A stretch of 64,000 bases of DNA from Neisseriaceae bacterium TC5R-5 (GTDB lineage Bacteria > Pseudomonadota > Gammaproteobacteria > Burkholderiales > Chromobacteriaceae): positions 68,749 to 132,748 of the forward strand of contig JACCFC020000008.1 of assembly GCA_020830965.2 (NCBI GenBank), in the 5' to 3' direction. The notes beneath the pieces were generated by a model that was given only the letters and a program-made list of their open reading frames with translations, did not search any database and was not told where the DNA came from. A program made the position numbers and the translations under genes. Below are positions 18,801-26,404 of the stretch, in pieces. Positions within the stretch are counted from its first letter, which is position 1. Every line of letters starts with the position of its first letter.

Positions 18801-19233
18801 CTATGACCATATCGCTGCGTAACTTTTCTGCATCCAGTGCTTGCTTTAACTGCAGCGAAAAAGTACGTCCCAACAGATAACTGACTGGCGCGAGCCGTGT
18901 CATTGCAGTGGTGACCGGCGCGATGACGATATCGCACGATTGTTGCTGTATCTGCCATAAGGTCGCCAGCCGCTCGCTCACTAGCTCCCCATGTGGTGAA
19001 AAATGGTCATAGGGCAACGTTTCCCAGTCGGGCAGCAGGACGACACGTAAATGTGGCGCAAAGAACGGAATTTCCTGCTGTAGACGCTGGGCACTTTGTG
19101 CGTCAATGGTGAGAACCAAGATTGGCCGTTGAGTTTCAGCCAAACGTGCGATGACACTGCTGTCCACACCGGAAGGCAATTGACCGCAACGGGTTCTCTG
19201 GGCGCTAGGAGGAATGCTTGGGAGCTGGTTCAA
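15835..19233 (-). CDS. mfd: Transcription-repair coupling factor
   Basis: About 1132 residues from a TTG at 19233. The N-terminal UvrB-like module is followed by the RNA-polymerase-interacting domain (GDPVVHEQHGIARYIGL). The RecG-like translocase shows CGDVGFGKTEVALRAAF, IIDEEHRFGVRQ, TATPIPRTL and RGRVGRSHHQAYAYLL, and the TRCF C-terminal domain completes the protein. Mfd removes stalled RNA polymerase and recruits UvrA. The frame stays open to an ATG at 19347, but a TATACT -10 element lies inside that extension at 19268. GQLPSGVDSS aligns near the family start. The exact start is uncertain. Confidence 0.93.
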   Translation of the reverse strand: MNQLPSIPPSAQRTRCGQLPSGVDSSVIARLAETQRPILVLTIDAQSAQRLQQEIPFFAPHLRVVLLPDWETLPYDHFSPHGELVSERLATLWQIQQQSCDIVIAPVTTAMTRLAPVSYLLGRTFSLQLKQALDAEKLRSDMVIAGYQHVSQVMAPGEFSIRGSLIDLFPMGSTLPYRIDLFDNEIDSLRTFDPDSQRTLYPVPEIRLLPAREYPTDESGITSFRQQFRERIEGDPSKSRIYKDVSAGLWPAGIEYYLPLFFSETATLFDYLGPDALLVLHHDIAASAEGFWQDVQNRYQMAGGDSERPVLAPNELFLRNDELMGKLKPYARIELAGSGELEAGYQLLPDLAVERRSDNPLYRLADFIAQPGQRVLLLAESLGRRETIQQLLLDHNIKPALLDNWADFIKGNQTLALTVAPLYSGFALSEPAIAVVTESELYRHVARSQTRRKHSRASSDAMLRDLAEIKSGDPVVHEQHGIARYIGLISMDLGEGETELMQLEYAEGATLYVPVSQLHLISRYAGGATDELRLHRLGSPAWEKAKQRAAEKARDTAAELLNLYAQRAAREGHSFSLSHHDYAAFAAGFPFEETPDQASAIEAVIQDMCSGQPMDRLVCGDVGFGKTEVALRAAFVAVMGGKQVAVLVPTTLLAEQHFQNFSDRFADWPIQVAELSRFRSAKESKITLQALSEGKVDIVIGTHKLVQPDMQFKNLGLVIIDEEHRFGVRQKEQLKRLRANVDVLTLTATPIPRTLSMALEGLRDFSVIATAPNRRLSVKTFVSPFSHGVIREAILRELKRGGQVFFLHNEVDTIENMRDKLTELIPEARIAVAHGQLRERELEQVMRDFLQQRFNVLICSTIIETGIDIPNANTILIHRADKFGLAQLHQLRGRVGRSHHQAYAYLLTPDGMTKDAVKRLEAIQMSEELGSGFYLAMHDLEIRGAGEVLGEGQSGEMQEVGFTLFTEMLKRAVNDLKKGRTPDLDAPLGVTTDINLHSPALLPDSYCPDVHERLVLYKRLASCETETELDDIYEELIDRFGLPPQTVKTLVDSHRLRLLAKVLGIQKLDASEVAIQLHFVKNPPIDPMKIIQLIQSKRHYKLVGQDKLRVESTLENVALRVVRVKELLKELS

Positions 19234-19267
19234 GATTGAGGGCTTTGCTGTGTAGAACTTGGGCGGC

Positions 19268-19273
19268 AGTATA
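19268..19273 (-). promoter_or_regulatory. mfd -10 element
   Basis: TATACT on the minus strand, with TTCGCA 18 bp upstream and a GC-rich discriminator. It would start transcription near 19261, just before the proposed TTG start of mfd. Confidence 0.45.
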
Positions 19274-19376
19274 GCAGTGCTCGAGCAGGGCTGCGAAGCG
19301 CCAGGGCGATATGCCAGTTTTGGAGCGTTAGGATAGGTTTGTTGCAAGGCAATGTTGCGCTAAACGCAAGCTTTGG

Positions 19377-19435
19377 TTGGGGTTTACCCATGGCTTGGCT
19401 TAAAATGGCGGCCTTCACTTTTGAGATGCCGCCAT
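19377..19435 (+). promoter_or_regulatory. rlmB promoter and inverted repeat over the start codon
   Basis: TTGGGG (19377-19382), an 18-bp spacer and TAAAAT (19401-19406) form a plausible promoter. ATGGCGGC (19405-19412) is perfectly inverted as GCCGCCAT (19428-19435), the last two bases being the start of the rlmB ATG. No Shine-Dalgarno sequence is present. Confidence 0.35.
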
Positions 19436-20177
19436 GAGCAATAAACGCCTGATCCACGGTTTTCACGCCATCAATGCCCGCCTGTGGCAAAACCCCAAGA
19501 GCTTGCTTGAACTATGGCTGGCCGGTGGTCGGCATGACGCGCGGGCCAAAGCGGTGATAGATAAGGCGGCCAGCGAAAACATCAAACTGCATATTATCGA
19601 CAAGGAGCGGCTAGATAGCATGACCGGCAAGGCCCGTCACCAGGGGGTGGTGGCGATGATTGATGCCAGTCGGCAGTTTGTTGATCTGGACGATGTGCTT
19701 GAGAACCTGTCTGAGCCGGCCTTGCTGCTGATTCTGGACGGCATCACCGACCCGCATAATCTGGGCGCCTGTTTACGGGTGGCCGATGCTATGGGGGTGC
19801 ATGCGGTGATTGCGCCTAAAGACCGTTCCGCTACCTTGAATGCGACAGTATCAAAAGTGGCTTGTGGCGCTGCGGAAGTGGTTCCCTATATCACAGTCAC
19901 TAATCTGGCACGGACTTTGCGAGAATTAAAAGATGCGGGTATTTGGATTGCTGGTACCACCATGGAGGCTGAGACAGATTTATACCACTGCAGTGCCGCC
20001 GGGTCGCTGGCCTGGGTGTTGGGGGCCGAAGGCGAGGGCATGCGTCGTTTAACGCGCGAACATTGTGATGTGTTGGTGTCTATTCCGATGTTTGGCACTG
20101 TAGAAAGCCTGAACGTATCGGTTTCAGCAGGCATGGTACTAGCAGAAAGCCGTCGTCAGCGAGTGCTGACAGGCTAG
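19434..20177 (+). CDS. rlmB: 23S rRNA (guanosine-2'-O-)-methyltransferase RlmB
   Basis: A 247-residue SPOUT methyltransferase of typical RlmB length. An N-terminal substrate-binding domain ([12 protein letters not shown]) leads to the trefoil-knot domain with [33 protein letters not shown] and [19 protein letters not shown]. It methylates the ribose of G2251 in 23S rRNA using S-adenosylmethionine. Its stop is only 5 bp from the convergent hemN stop, with no terminator between them. Confidence 0.95.
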   Translation: MSNKRLIHGFHAINARLWQNPKSLLELWLAGGRHDARAKAVIDKAASENIKLHIIDKERLDSMTGKARHQGVVAMIDASRQFVDLDDVLENLSEPALLLILDGITDPHNLGACLRVADAMGVHAVIAPKDRSATLNATVSKVACGAAEVVPYITVTNLARTLRELKDAGIWIAGTTMEAETDLYHCSAAGSLAWVLGAEGEGMRRLTREHCDVLVSIPMFGTVESLNVSVSAGMVLAESRRQRVLTG

Positions 20178-20182
20178 TGCCC

Positions 20183-21601
20183 TCATCGGGTTTTAAGGAG
20201 GATGGTCTGTCGTGTTTTGGTTTGTTCGTGTTGATAACGATCAAAAATGGCCAAGATATGGCGAATCAAGAATCGGCCTTTCGGTGTGATGCTTAAGTAC
20301 TCATCATCCAGCGACAATAAACCCATGCGTTGAAATTGCTCGATTTCTCCGAGTTCTGCCGCAAAGTAATCGGCAAAGACTACATCGTGAGTTTCCTCCA
20401 GAGAGCTGAGCGACAGATGAGAGCGGCAGAGTAATTCCTGCATGATATTGCGGCGCAAGATGTCATCTTCATTCACGATCATGCCGCGAGCGATGGGTAG
20501 TCTATCGTTATCCAGGGCGCTGTAATAGCTGTACAAGTCCTTGGTGTTTTTGCTGTAACACTGGCCTACTTTGCCAAAGGCAGATACGCCAAGACCGATC
20601 ATGTCGCAGTCGGCATGGGTAGCATAGCCCTGAAAATTGTACTGTAAACGGCCTTCCTGCATCGCCTGTGCTAGGGGGGGTTCCGCTTTGACAAACTGGT
20701 TCATGCCCAGCAGCAAATAACCGGCATTACTCAGCAGATGTACTGAGTCTTGCATGATATCCAGCACGGTTTCCTGTGACGGCAACTCAAGTTTATTCAT
20801 CTTGCGTTGTGCTGCAAACATATCCGGTTGGTGGTAGTACTGGTAGAGCGTAATGCGGGTGGGGGCAAAAGAGATGGCTTTTTTTAAGGTGCGCCGAAAG
20901 CTGCTTTGGGTTTGTAATGGTAGCCCATACAGTAACTCGGCTTGAATCGTGCTGAACCCCGCACTATTAGCGGCTTTAAAGCTTGCCAACGTTTCGGTGT
21001 CTGATTGAATACGATTACTGGCCTGCTGTACCCGCCAGTCAAGATCCTGTACTCCTAGGCTGATACGATTGAAGCCCAGTTTAGCTAAATGCAGAATAGT
21101 GTCTGCTGATATCCTGCGCGGATCAATTTCAACAAAACAATCCGCTTCTTTGAGAAAATGAAAATAACTGTGTAGCAAAGTCATCAATTGCGTAAATTGT
21201 TGTTTACTGAGAAAACTTGGAGATCCACCGCCCAAATGTAATTGAATGACTTGCTCGCGCCGCCCCAGAGCCTGGCTAATTAAGCTAATTTCTTTTTCTA
21301 AATAATTTAAATAAATAGCGGCTTTTTCAGTATCATCAGTAATGATCTTGTTGTGAGCACAATAATGGCAAGTTGTATTGCAGAATGGAATATGTATGTA
21401 TAGAGATAAAGGCTTTGGCGGTGTTTCAAGCTTCAGTTGTTGTAATTGGATTAGGTATTTCTGAGCGTCAAAGTCAATGCTTAATTTATTCGATATAGGA
21501 TAAAACAAATAGTTTGGAGTAGGCTTGTCCAGGCGACTTGTTAAATCGCGGTCAAATTCAAATGGCAGGTAAGGCGGTATCGGATTAATCGTCATGATCA
21601 T
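20183..21601 (-). CDS. hemN: Oxygen-independent coproporphyrinogen III oxidase
   Basis: A 472-residue radical-SAM enzyme. The cluster motif is CNTTCHYC within YIHIPFCNTTCHYCAHNK, followed by LHLGGGSPSFLS and the anaerobic HemN C-terminal domain. It decarboxylates coproporphyrinogen III to protoporphyrinogen IX without oxygen, for anaerobic haem synthesis. It is divergent from fnr, a pairing that fits oxygen control. No convincing TTGAT-N4-ATCAA site was found in the 102-bp shared region. The start could be either of two ATG codons two residues apart. Confidence 0.93.
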   Translation of the reverse strand: MIMTINPIPPYLPFEFDRDLTSRLDKPTPNYLFYPISNKLSIDFDAQKYLIQLQQLKLETPPKPLSLYIHIPFCNTTCHYCAHNKIITDDTEKAAIYLNYLEKEISLISQALGRREQVIQLHLGGGSPSFLSKQQFTQLMTLLHSYFHFLKEADCFVEIDPRRISADTILHLAKLGFNRISLGVQDLDWRVQQASNRIQSDTETLASFKAANSAGFSTIQAELLYGLPLQTQSSFRRTLKKAISFAPTRITLYQYYHQPDMFAAQRKMNKLELPSQETVLDIMQDSVHLLSNAGYLLLGMNQFVKAEPPLAQAMQEGRLQYNFQGYATHADCDMIGLGVSAFGKVGQCYSKNTKDLYSYYSALDNDRLPIARGMIVNEDDILRRNIMQELLCRSHLSLSSLEETHDVVFADYFAAELGEIEQFQRMGLLSLDDEYLSITPKGRFLIRHILAIFDRYQHEQTKTRQTILLKTR

Positions 21602-21703
21602 ATTCTAATATGCTGCCTAAGTTATTGTTTAACTTGTTTATTTAAATTTGCCTGTTGTATGGATGATAGGAAAGTTCCTACAAAACACTAGTAAAAATAT
21701 TTT

Positions 21704-22441
21704 ATGACTAATAAACGTAATGCCTTATTGCCTAGTTTGAGAGAAGCCTGCTCCAATTGCAGTTTGAAGGAGTTGTGCTTGCCAATCGGCTTGAGTGATA
21801 CAGAAATGGCTTTACTGGATGATGTGATTCGCCAGGGACACAAGCTAAAGCGTGGCGATTACTTATTCCGTAGTGGCGATGCTTTCAAATCGCTATTTGC
21901 GGTGCGCACGGGTTTTTTTAAAACCAGCGTGAGTAGTCAGGATGGTCGTGAACAGGTGACGGGTTTCCACATGTCTGGCGAGTTGATGGGTTTGGATGGC
22001 ATCGCCGATAGCGTGTACGGTTGTGATGCGATGGCCTTGGAGGATAGCGAAGTGTGCGAACTGCCATTCGGTCGCATGGAAAGCTTGGGACGTGAAATTC
22101 CTAGCCTGCAACATCATTTTTTTCGGCTGATGAGTCGTGAAATTGTGCATGACCAGGGCCTGATGTTATTGCTGGGCAATATGAAAGCAGAGGAGCGCCT
22201 AGCCGCTTTCTTGCTGAATCTGTCACAGCGCTTGGCTTATCGTGGCTTTGCCGCCAATGATTTTATCTTGCGTATGAGCCGAGAGCAGATTGGTAGTTTC
22301 CTTGGCCTGAAGTTGGAGACAGTAAGTCGTACCCTGTCCAAATTCCATCAACAGGGCTGGATAAGTGTCGATCACAAGCATATTCAACTATTGGCGGTGA
22401 GTGAGCTAAAAGCACTGATTTCGCCTTGTGCCCATAGCTAA
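21704..22441 (+). CDS. fnr: FNR-type oxygen-sensing transcription regulator
   Basis: A 245-residue Crp/Fnr protein. Cysteines 16, 19 and 25 (CSNCSLKELC) and Cys118 (SEVCELPF) match the four [4Fe-4S] ligands of E. coli FNR (20, 23, 29, 122) with a constant offset of 4. The cyclic-nucleotide-like beta barrel and dimer helix follow. The helix-turn-helix SREQIGSFLGLKLETVSR contains the E-x-x-S-R contacts of FNR. It should switch genes during oxygen limitation, including the adjacent divergent hemN by inference. Confidence 0.95.
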   Translation: MTNKRNALLPSLREACSNCSLKELCLPIGLSDTEMALLDDVIRQGHKLKRGDYLFRSGDAFKSLFAVRTGFFKTSVSSQDGREQVTGFHMSGELMGLDGIADSVYGCDAMALEDSEVCELPFGRMESLGREIPSLQHHFFRLMSREIVHDQGLMLLLGNMKAEERLAAFLLNLSQRLAYRGFAANDFILRMSREQIGSFLGLKLETVSRTLSKFHQQGWISVDHKHIQLLAVSELKALISPCAHS

Positions 22442-22462
22442 GCTAGGGTGGCTGCTGGGTGA

Positions 22463-23377
22463 TTAAACTATGCTGTCTATGCGCTGTAACAATGGCAGCA
22501 AGGCTGCCTCTTTGGGCCAAGCGGCAGGTAGCGCGAAGCTGCGGCTGATCTCCTGCCAGTAGCCATCTGATTGTTCCTGTAACTCCACCACTAATTGCGG
22601 GTGATCTGCCTGGGCCAGCTGCGAGCGTAGCTCAGCTTCGCTAAAGGTATGCTGGTATGGCAGGTGCGCCGGTGCCAGCCAGCGTAGCTTGGGTAGCCAG
22701 GCCCAGCGTGAACCAGGCTGCTGCGTGGGCCAAGGGGGGCTTACTGGCCAGTAGCTACCCGTCAACGCTGTGGCCAATGGTGCCGCAGTTACCGGGTTTG
22801 CTGTGGCCTGAAATAGCCAGCCGGTCTGCCGACTGCCGATGTGGCAGTCGGCAAAGCCGTTCGGTAGCACCGTTTGAGCTGCTGGGTGGCGTGATAGCTG
22901 CAGTTGTTGTTGTAGCTTATGCGCTTTTAAGACCCAGGCATCACGCAGGCTGGGGCCAACCAGCGTGTCGGCCGTATGGCCTAGTTGTAGGTAGAACTTG
23001 CTGGTCACTTCCAAGTGATAAGCTTGCCCGTCAATGCGCAGCAGGAAATCGAACTCACCGATGGTGCGTTGCTGTGGGTCACGTACTGCCAGATTTTGCG
23101 CAACCAGCTCGATATGTGGCATTTGCTGGAACCAGAAACCTAGCAATTGCTCCGCGTACTGACCTAGTCTGCGGGCTGGCTGCTGTGCCAGCCAAAGCTG
23201 CAATGGTGCGGCTTGTTCGTCCCATTGTTGTAATCGGGCTTCGCCGTGCTCACCTAGCAGCAGTGATGATGAGATATCAACACCGCTGTGCCAGCATGGT
23301 GGTGAGCACAGTAAAAATGCCAGATCGCGTACTACAGTGTGGCGATAGGGCAGCGAGTAGCCGGTTTTATTGCTCAT
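22463..23377 (-). CDS. DUF1853 family protein
   Basis: A 304-residue protein from the ATG at 23377, recognisable as DUF1853: VRDLAFLLCSPP near the start, QLLGFWFQ, then GEFDFLLR and YHLEVTSKFYL. The E-x-D-F-L and H-L-E-V-T-x-K-F pattern recalls a PD-(D/E)xK nuclease-like core, but that is my inference and no function is established. The ATG overlaps the end of trmJ by 11 bp, so translation is probably coupled. The frame extends further upstream inside trmJ, but MSNKTGYSLPYRH is the likelier start. Confidence 0.8.
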   Translation of the reverse strand: MSNKTGYSLPYRHTVVRDLAFLLCSPPCWHSGVDISSSLLLGEHGEARLQQWDEQAAPLQLWLAQQPARRLGQYAEQLLGFWFQQMPHIELVAQNLAVRDPQQRTIGEFDFLLRIDGQAYHLEVTSKFYLQLGHTADTLVGPSLRDAWVLKAHKLQQQLQLSRHPAAQTVLPNGFADCHIGSRQTGWLFQATANPVTAAPLATALTGSYWPVSPPWPTQQPGSRWAWLPKLRWLAPAHLPYQHTFSEAELRSQLAQADHPQLVVELQEQSDGYWQEISRSFALPAAWPKEAALLPLLQRIDSIV

Positions 23378-24143
23378 TAAGCGGCGGCTTGGGCGGTAGC
23401 TCGCCGTCGGCGGCGCGTTGAGCTTGTTTGAAGAAGCCGCGCAAAATGTCGATTTCCTCGCGCAGCATGCCGGCCCGGTTAAACAGCGCACGCATGCGCC
23501 GCATCATGCGCTCATTGTTACGTCGTCGAAAATAACCGAGCTTATCCATCGTTTGCTGCAGATGGCCACAAAAGCTCTCAATTTCGCCTAAAGAGGCACT
23601 GTCGCCGTCGCTGCGTAAATAGTCGACTCCGACAGCGGTATGACTGAATAGCTCGTAAGTCATGATCTGCACGGCCATCGCCAGATTGAGCGAAAAATAA
23701 TCCGGGTTGCCGGGGATAGTGAGCAAGCGATTACATAGCTCTACTTCTTCTATGGACAAACCAAAAGTTTCATTACCAAAGACCAAGGCCACCTGTTCAC
23801 CAGCACGAGCACGCGCCACCAGCTCTGGCGTGGTTTCGCGCGGCGTGGACAGTGGAGCCGTCAATTCTCGACGGCGACTGGTCAGCGCACAGGCGACGGT
23901 AACGTCCTCTAGTGCGGCGCTGAGTGTGGCTACTACCACTGCCTGCTCAAGGACATCTACCGCGCCGGAGGCCAGTGTATTGGCCTCGTCACTGGGGAAG
24001 GTTTTAGGCGCGACCAGATATAAGCGGCTTAGCCCCATGGTTTTCATTGCGCGTGCGGCCGAGCCAATATTGCCAGGATGACTGGGCCGGGCCAGCACGA
24101 TACGAATGTTTTGCAAAAAATCAGGTAGTTGGGGTTTATTCAT
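23367..24143 (-). CDS. trmJ: tRNA (cytidine/uridine-2'-O-)-methyltransferase TrmJ
   Basis: A 258-residue SPOUT methyltransferase. Family motifs are RIVLARPSHPGNIGSAARAM, LVFGNETFGLS and LTIPGNPDYFSLNLAMAVQI, plus a C-terminal extension that in TrmJ aids dimerisation and tRNA binding. It methylates position 32 in the tRNA anticodon loop. I chose the ATG at 24143; a GTG at 24155 is also in frame. It is divergent from suhB and overlaps DUF1853 downstream. Confidence 0.92.
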   Translation of the reverse strand: MNKPQLPDFLQNIRIVLARPSHPGNIGSAARAMKTMGLSRLYLVAPKTFPSDEANTLASGAVDVLEQAVVVATLSAALEDVTVACALTSRRRELTAPLSTPRETTPELVARARAGEQVALVFGNETFGLSIEEVELCNRLLTIPGNPDYFSLNLAMAVQIMTYELFSHTAVGVDYLRSDGDSASLGEIESFCGHLQQTMDKLGYFRRRNNERMMRRMRALFNRAGMLREEIDILRGFFKQAQRAADGELPPKPPLNEQ

Positions 24144-24279
24144 GAGTCGTTTCACATTAGAATCGCGGGCTTAATTAAAAAGCACACAGCTTTTTATTGT
24201 TCCTTAACCCCGATTGTTACTCGCAGTTGCCGCCATTGCTGGTGTGCCGCTGTTATGGTTGAAAGTATAGAGGCTGTCA

Positions 24280-25068
24280 ATGCATCCGATGCTCAATGTC
24301 GCGGTAAAAGCCGCTCGCCGTGCTGGCAGCGTTATCCAGCGTGCGTCGCTTAATCTCGATACCATTCGTGTCGAGAATAAAAAACACAATGACTTTGTTA
24401 CCGATGTCGATCGCGCGGCAGAGGAGGCCATCATCGCCACGGTACTGGAGGCCTATCCGAAGCACGCGATTCTAGCAGAAGAGTCCGGTGCCAAAGGCGT
24501 TGGTCATTCCGAGTATGAATGGATTATTGATCCGATTGACGGTACCACTAACTTCCTACATGGCCATACGCAATATGCGGTTTCCATTGCACTGGCCCAT
24601 AAAGGCCTGGTGCAGCAGGCGGTGGTTTATGACCCTAGCCGTAATGATCTGTTTACCGCCTCACGTGGTGTCGGGGCTTTTCTGAATGATCGCCGTATCC
24701 GCGTTTCCAAACGCATTCAATTGAACCAGTGTCTAATTGCCACAGGTTTCCCGGTGACCGATCAAAGCTATATCGATCAATACCTAGGCATGTTGAAAGA
24801 CATCCTAGCTAAAACAGCTGGCGTGCGTCGTGAAGGTGCGGCTTCGCTTGATTTGTGTAATGTGGCTTGTGGCCGGGTAGAAGGCTACTGGGAAAAAAAT
24901 TTGCAACCTTGGGACATCGCTGCCGGCAGCCTGATCGTGCAGGAAGCAGGCGGTATGGTGACCGATTTGTCGGGCGAGCAAAACTGGATGGAATCCGGTG
25001 ACATCGTTGCTGCCAGCCCTAAAGTATTGGCGCAGCTGTTACAGATGCTGGCACCGCATTTAAGCTAG
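24280..25068 (+). CDS. suhB: Inositol-1-monophosphatase family protein SuhB
   Basis: A 262-residue member of the Mg-dependent, lithium-sensitive phosphatase family. Metal-site motifs are LAEESG, WIIDPIDGTTNFLHG and WDIAAGSLIVQEAGG. It hydrolyses myo-inositol phosphates in vitro; in E. coli SuhB also acts in rRNA antitermination complexes. Its TAG stop overlaps the stop of the convergent GGDEF gene by 4 bp, at a GCTAGC-like palindrome. Confidence 0.93.
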   Translation: MHPMLNVAVKAARRAGSVIQRASLNLDTIRVENKKHNDFVTDVDRAAEEAIIATVLEAYPKHAILAEESGAKGVGHSEYEWIIDPIDGTTNFLHGHTQYAVSIALAHKGLVQQAVVYDPSRNDLFTASRGVGAFLNDRRIRVSKRIQLNQCLIATGFPVTDQSYIDQYLGMLKDILAKTAGVRREGAASLDLCNVACGRVEGYWEKNLQPWDIAAGSLIVQEAGGMVTDLSGEQNWMESGDIVAASPKVLAQLLQMLAPHLS

Positions 25069-26279
25069 CCCTCGCAAATCTGATTGCGGCCGTTTTGCTT
25101 GGCGTGATACAGCCGCTCGTCGGCGAGTTTGAGCAGGCGGCTGATTTCCGGTAAGTCGGCTGCCGCCATGCCCATGCTGACCGTATAGCGCAAACTTCCC
25201 TTGGTTGTCACAATCACACAAGACTCTATCGCCTGACGTAAATCTTCCAGGCGCTGACGCATATCCTTTTCCATCGGGTTGGGGCTGAGAATCACAAACT
25301 CCTCACCACCAAAACGCGCGACGACACCCTCCGGGAAAAACTGCTCCATCAGTCTGGCGGTATTGCAGATCACATGATCGCCAACATCATGGCCGTACTG
25401 ATCATTCACATTTTTGAAAAAATCGATATCCAACACCGCCAAGCTATAGCCATCTTTCAGTTGCATCACCTGCTCAAAGAAATAACGGCGGTTCGCCAGG
25501 CCGGTTAAGGGGTCTCGGTCGGCACTGTCCTTCAAGGCGGCCAGGTTTTCGACAAATTCCACATTGCGGGTTACCCGGCAAAAAAACTCCTCAAAATTAA
25601 AGGGTTTCTGCAGATAATCATCGGCCCCGGCCTTAATGAAACGAGTCGTCATGGTCGGGTCGGCGTTGCTGGAAATACCAATGATGGCCAGCCGGTCGTG
25701 ATCCAGAAAACGACGTATGGTGCTGGTCATACGAATGCCATCCATGCCGGGCATATCATTATCGGTCAGCACCAGCTTGATGCTTTTCTCCTGATGCAGA
25801 CACTCCAAGGCCTGCTTGGCATTGCTGGCCTCTAGCACCTGATACAAATGCCGTTCCAGATGCTCGCGCAAAAAAGCGCGGAAGGACGTTGAGTCATCGA
25901 CAATCAGCACCTTGATAGACGGGTTTTTATGAATGCGGATCAGCATACGCATCACATAATCAAAGGCGGCTGGGCTTTCCTTGGTCACGTAGTCCACTAC
26001 CGGCAATTGCAGAATGCGCTCCCGCATCTCCACATCCGAGCGCGAGGTCAACACAATGGTCGGAATAGCGACCTGGAACAACTCGGCTAAATGCTCACCA
26101 TTTAGCGCATCTGGCAGGCTGTAATCGGCAATGGCGGCGACGAATTTTGGCTCTTGTGCCATTCGCAGGCGCATCTCCGCCAGCGAATGTACCGGACAGG
26201 CTTCAAAGCCTATCTCTTCTACCATACGGCACAGCGGACGAATCAACACTAAACTGTCTTCAATGACCAATACACGCAT
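25065..26279 (-). CDS. Response regulator with two REC domains and a GGDEF output
   Basis: A 404-residue cytosolic protein. The first receiver domain (1-118) has VLVIEDS and ADYSLPDA. The second (about 122-240) has VLIVDDS, the phospho-acceptor in LTDNDMPGMDG and the KPF lysine. The C-terminal diguanylate cyclase domain has DPLTGLANRR, LDIDFFKNVND and an intact FGGEEF. It should make cyclic di-GMP under phosphorelay control. No cognate kinase is adjacent. The second receiver looks canonical; the first is more divergent, though its own aspartates are present. Confidence 0.9.
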   Translation of the reverse strand: MRVLVIEDSLVLIRPLCRMVEEIGFEACPVHSLAEMRLRMAQEPKFVAAIADYSLPDALNGEHLAELFQVAIPTIVLTSRSDVEMRERILQLPVVDYVTKESPAAFDYVMRMLIRIHKNPSIKVLIVDDSTSFRAFLREHLERHLYQVLEASNAKQALECLHQEKSIKLVLTDNDMPGMDGIRMTSTIRRFLDHDRLAIIGISSNADPTMTTRFIKAGADDYLQKPFNFEEFFCRVTRNVEFVENLAALKDSADRDPLTGLANRRYFFEQVMQLKDGYSLAVLDIDFFKNVNDQYGHDVGDHVICNTARLMEQFFPEGVVARFGGEEFVILSPNPMEKDMRQRLEDLRQAIESCVIVTTKGSLRYTVSMGMAAADLPEISRLLKLADERLYHAKQNGRNQICEG

Positions 26280-26357
26280 CGCTGCCGCTCCCGTGCTTGC
26301 AAATCGTTTTGGGTCTAGCCGTCTGGCCCTGTTGTTCGGGGGCCAGATAAAAGTCGG

Positions 26358-26363
26358 TATAAT
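26358..26363 (+). promoter_or_regulatory. valS -10 element
   Basis: Perfect TATAAT 41 bp before the valS ATG. The -35 at 17 bp (TTCGGG) is poor, but the -10 is convincing. Confidence 0.5.
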
Positions 26364-26404
26364 CGAGCCATTTTTATATTCTAGAAGAACAGCGAATTAT
26401 CACC

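Noticed and set aside
21602..21703. FNR binding site between hemN and fnr
   Set aside because: No TTGAT-N4-ATCAA or one-mismatch form could be found; TTGTTTAACTTGTT is too far from consensus.
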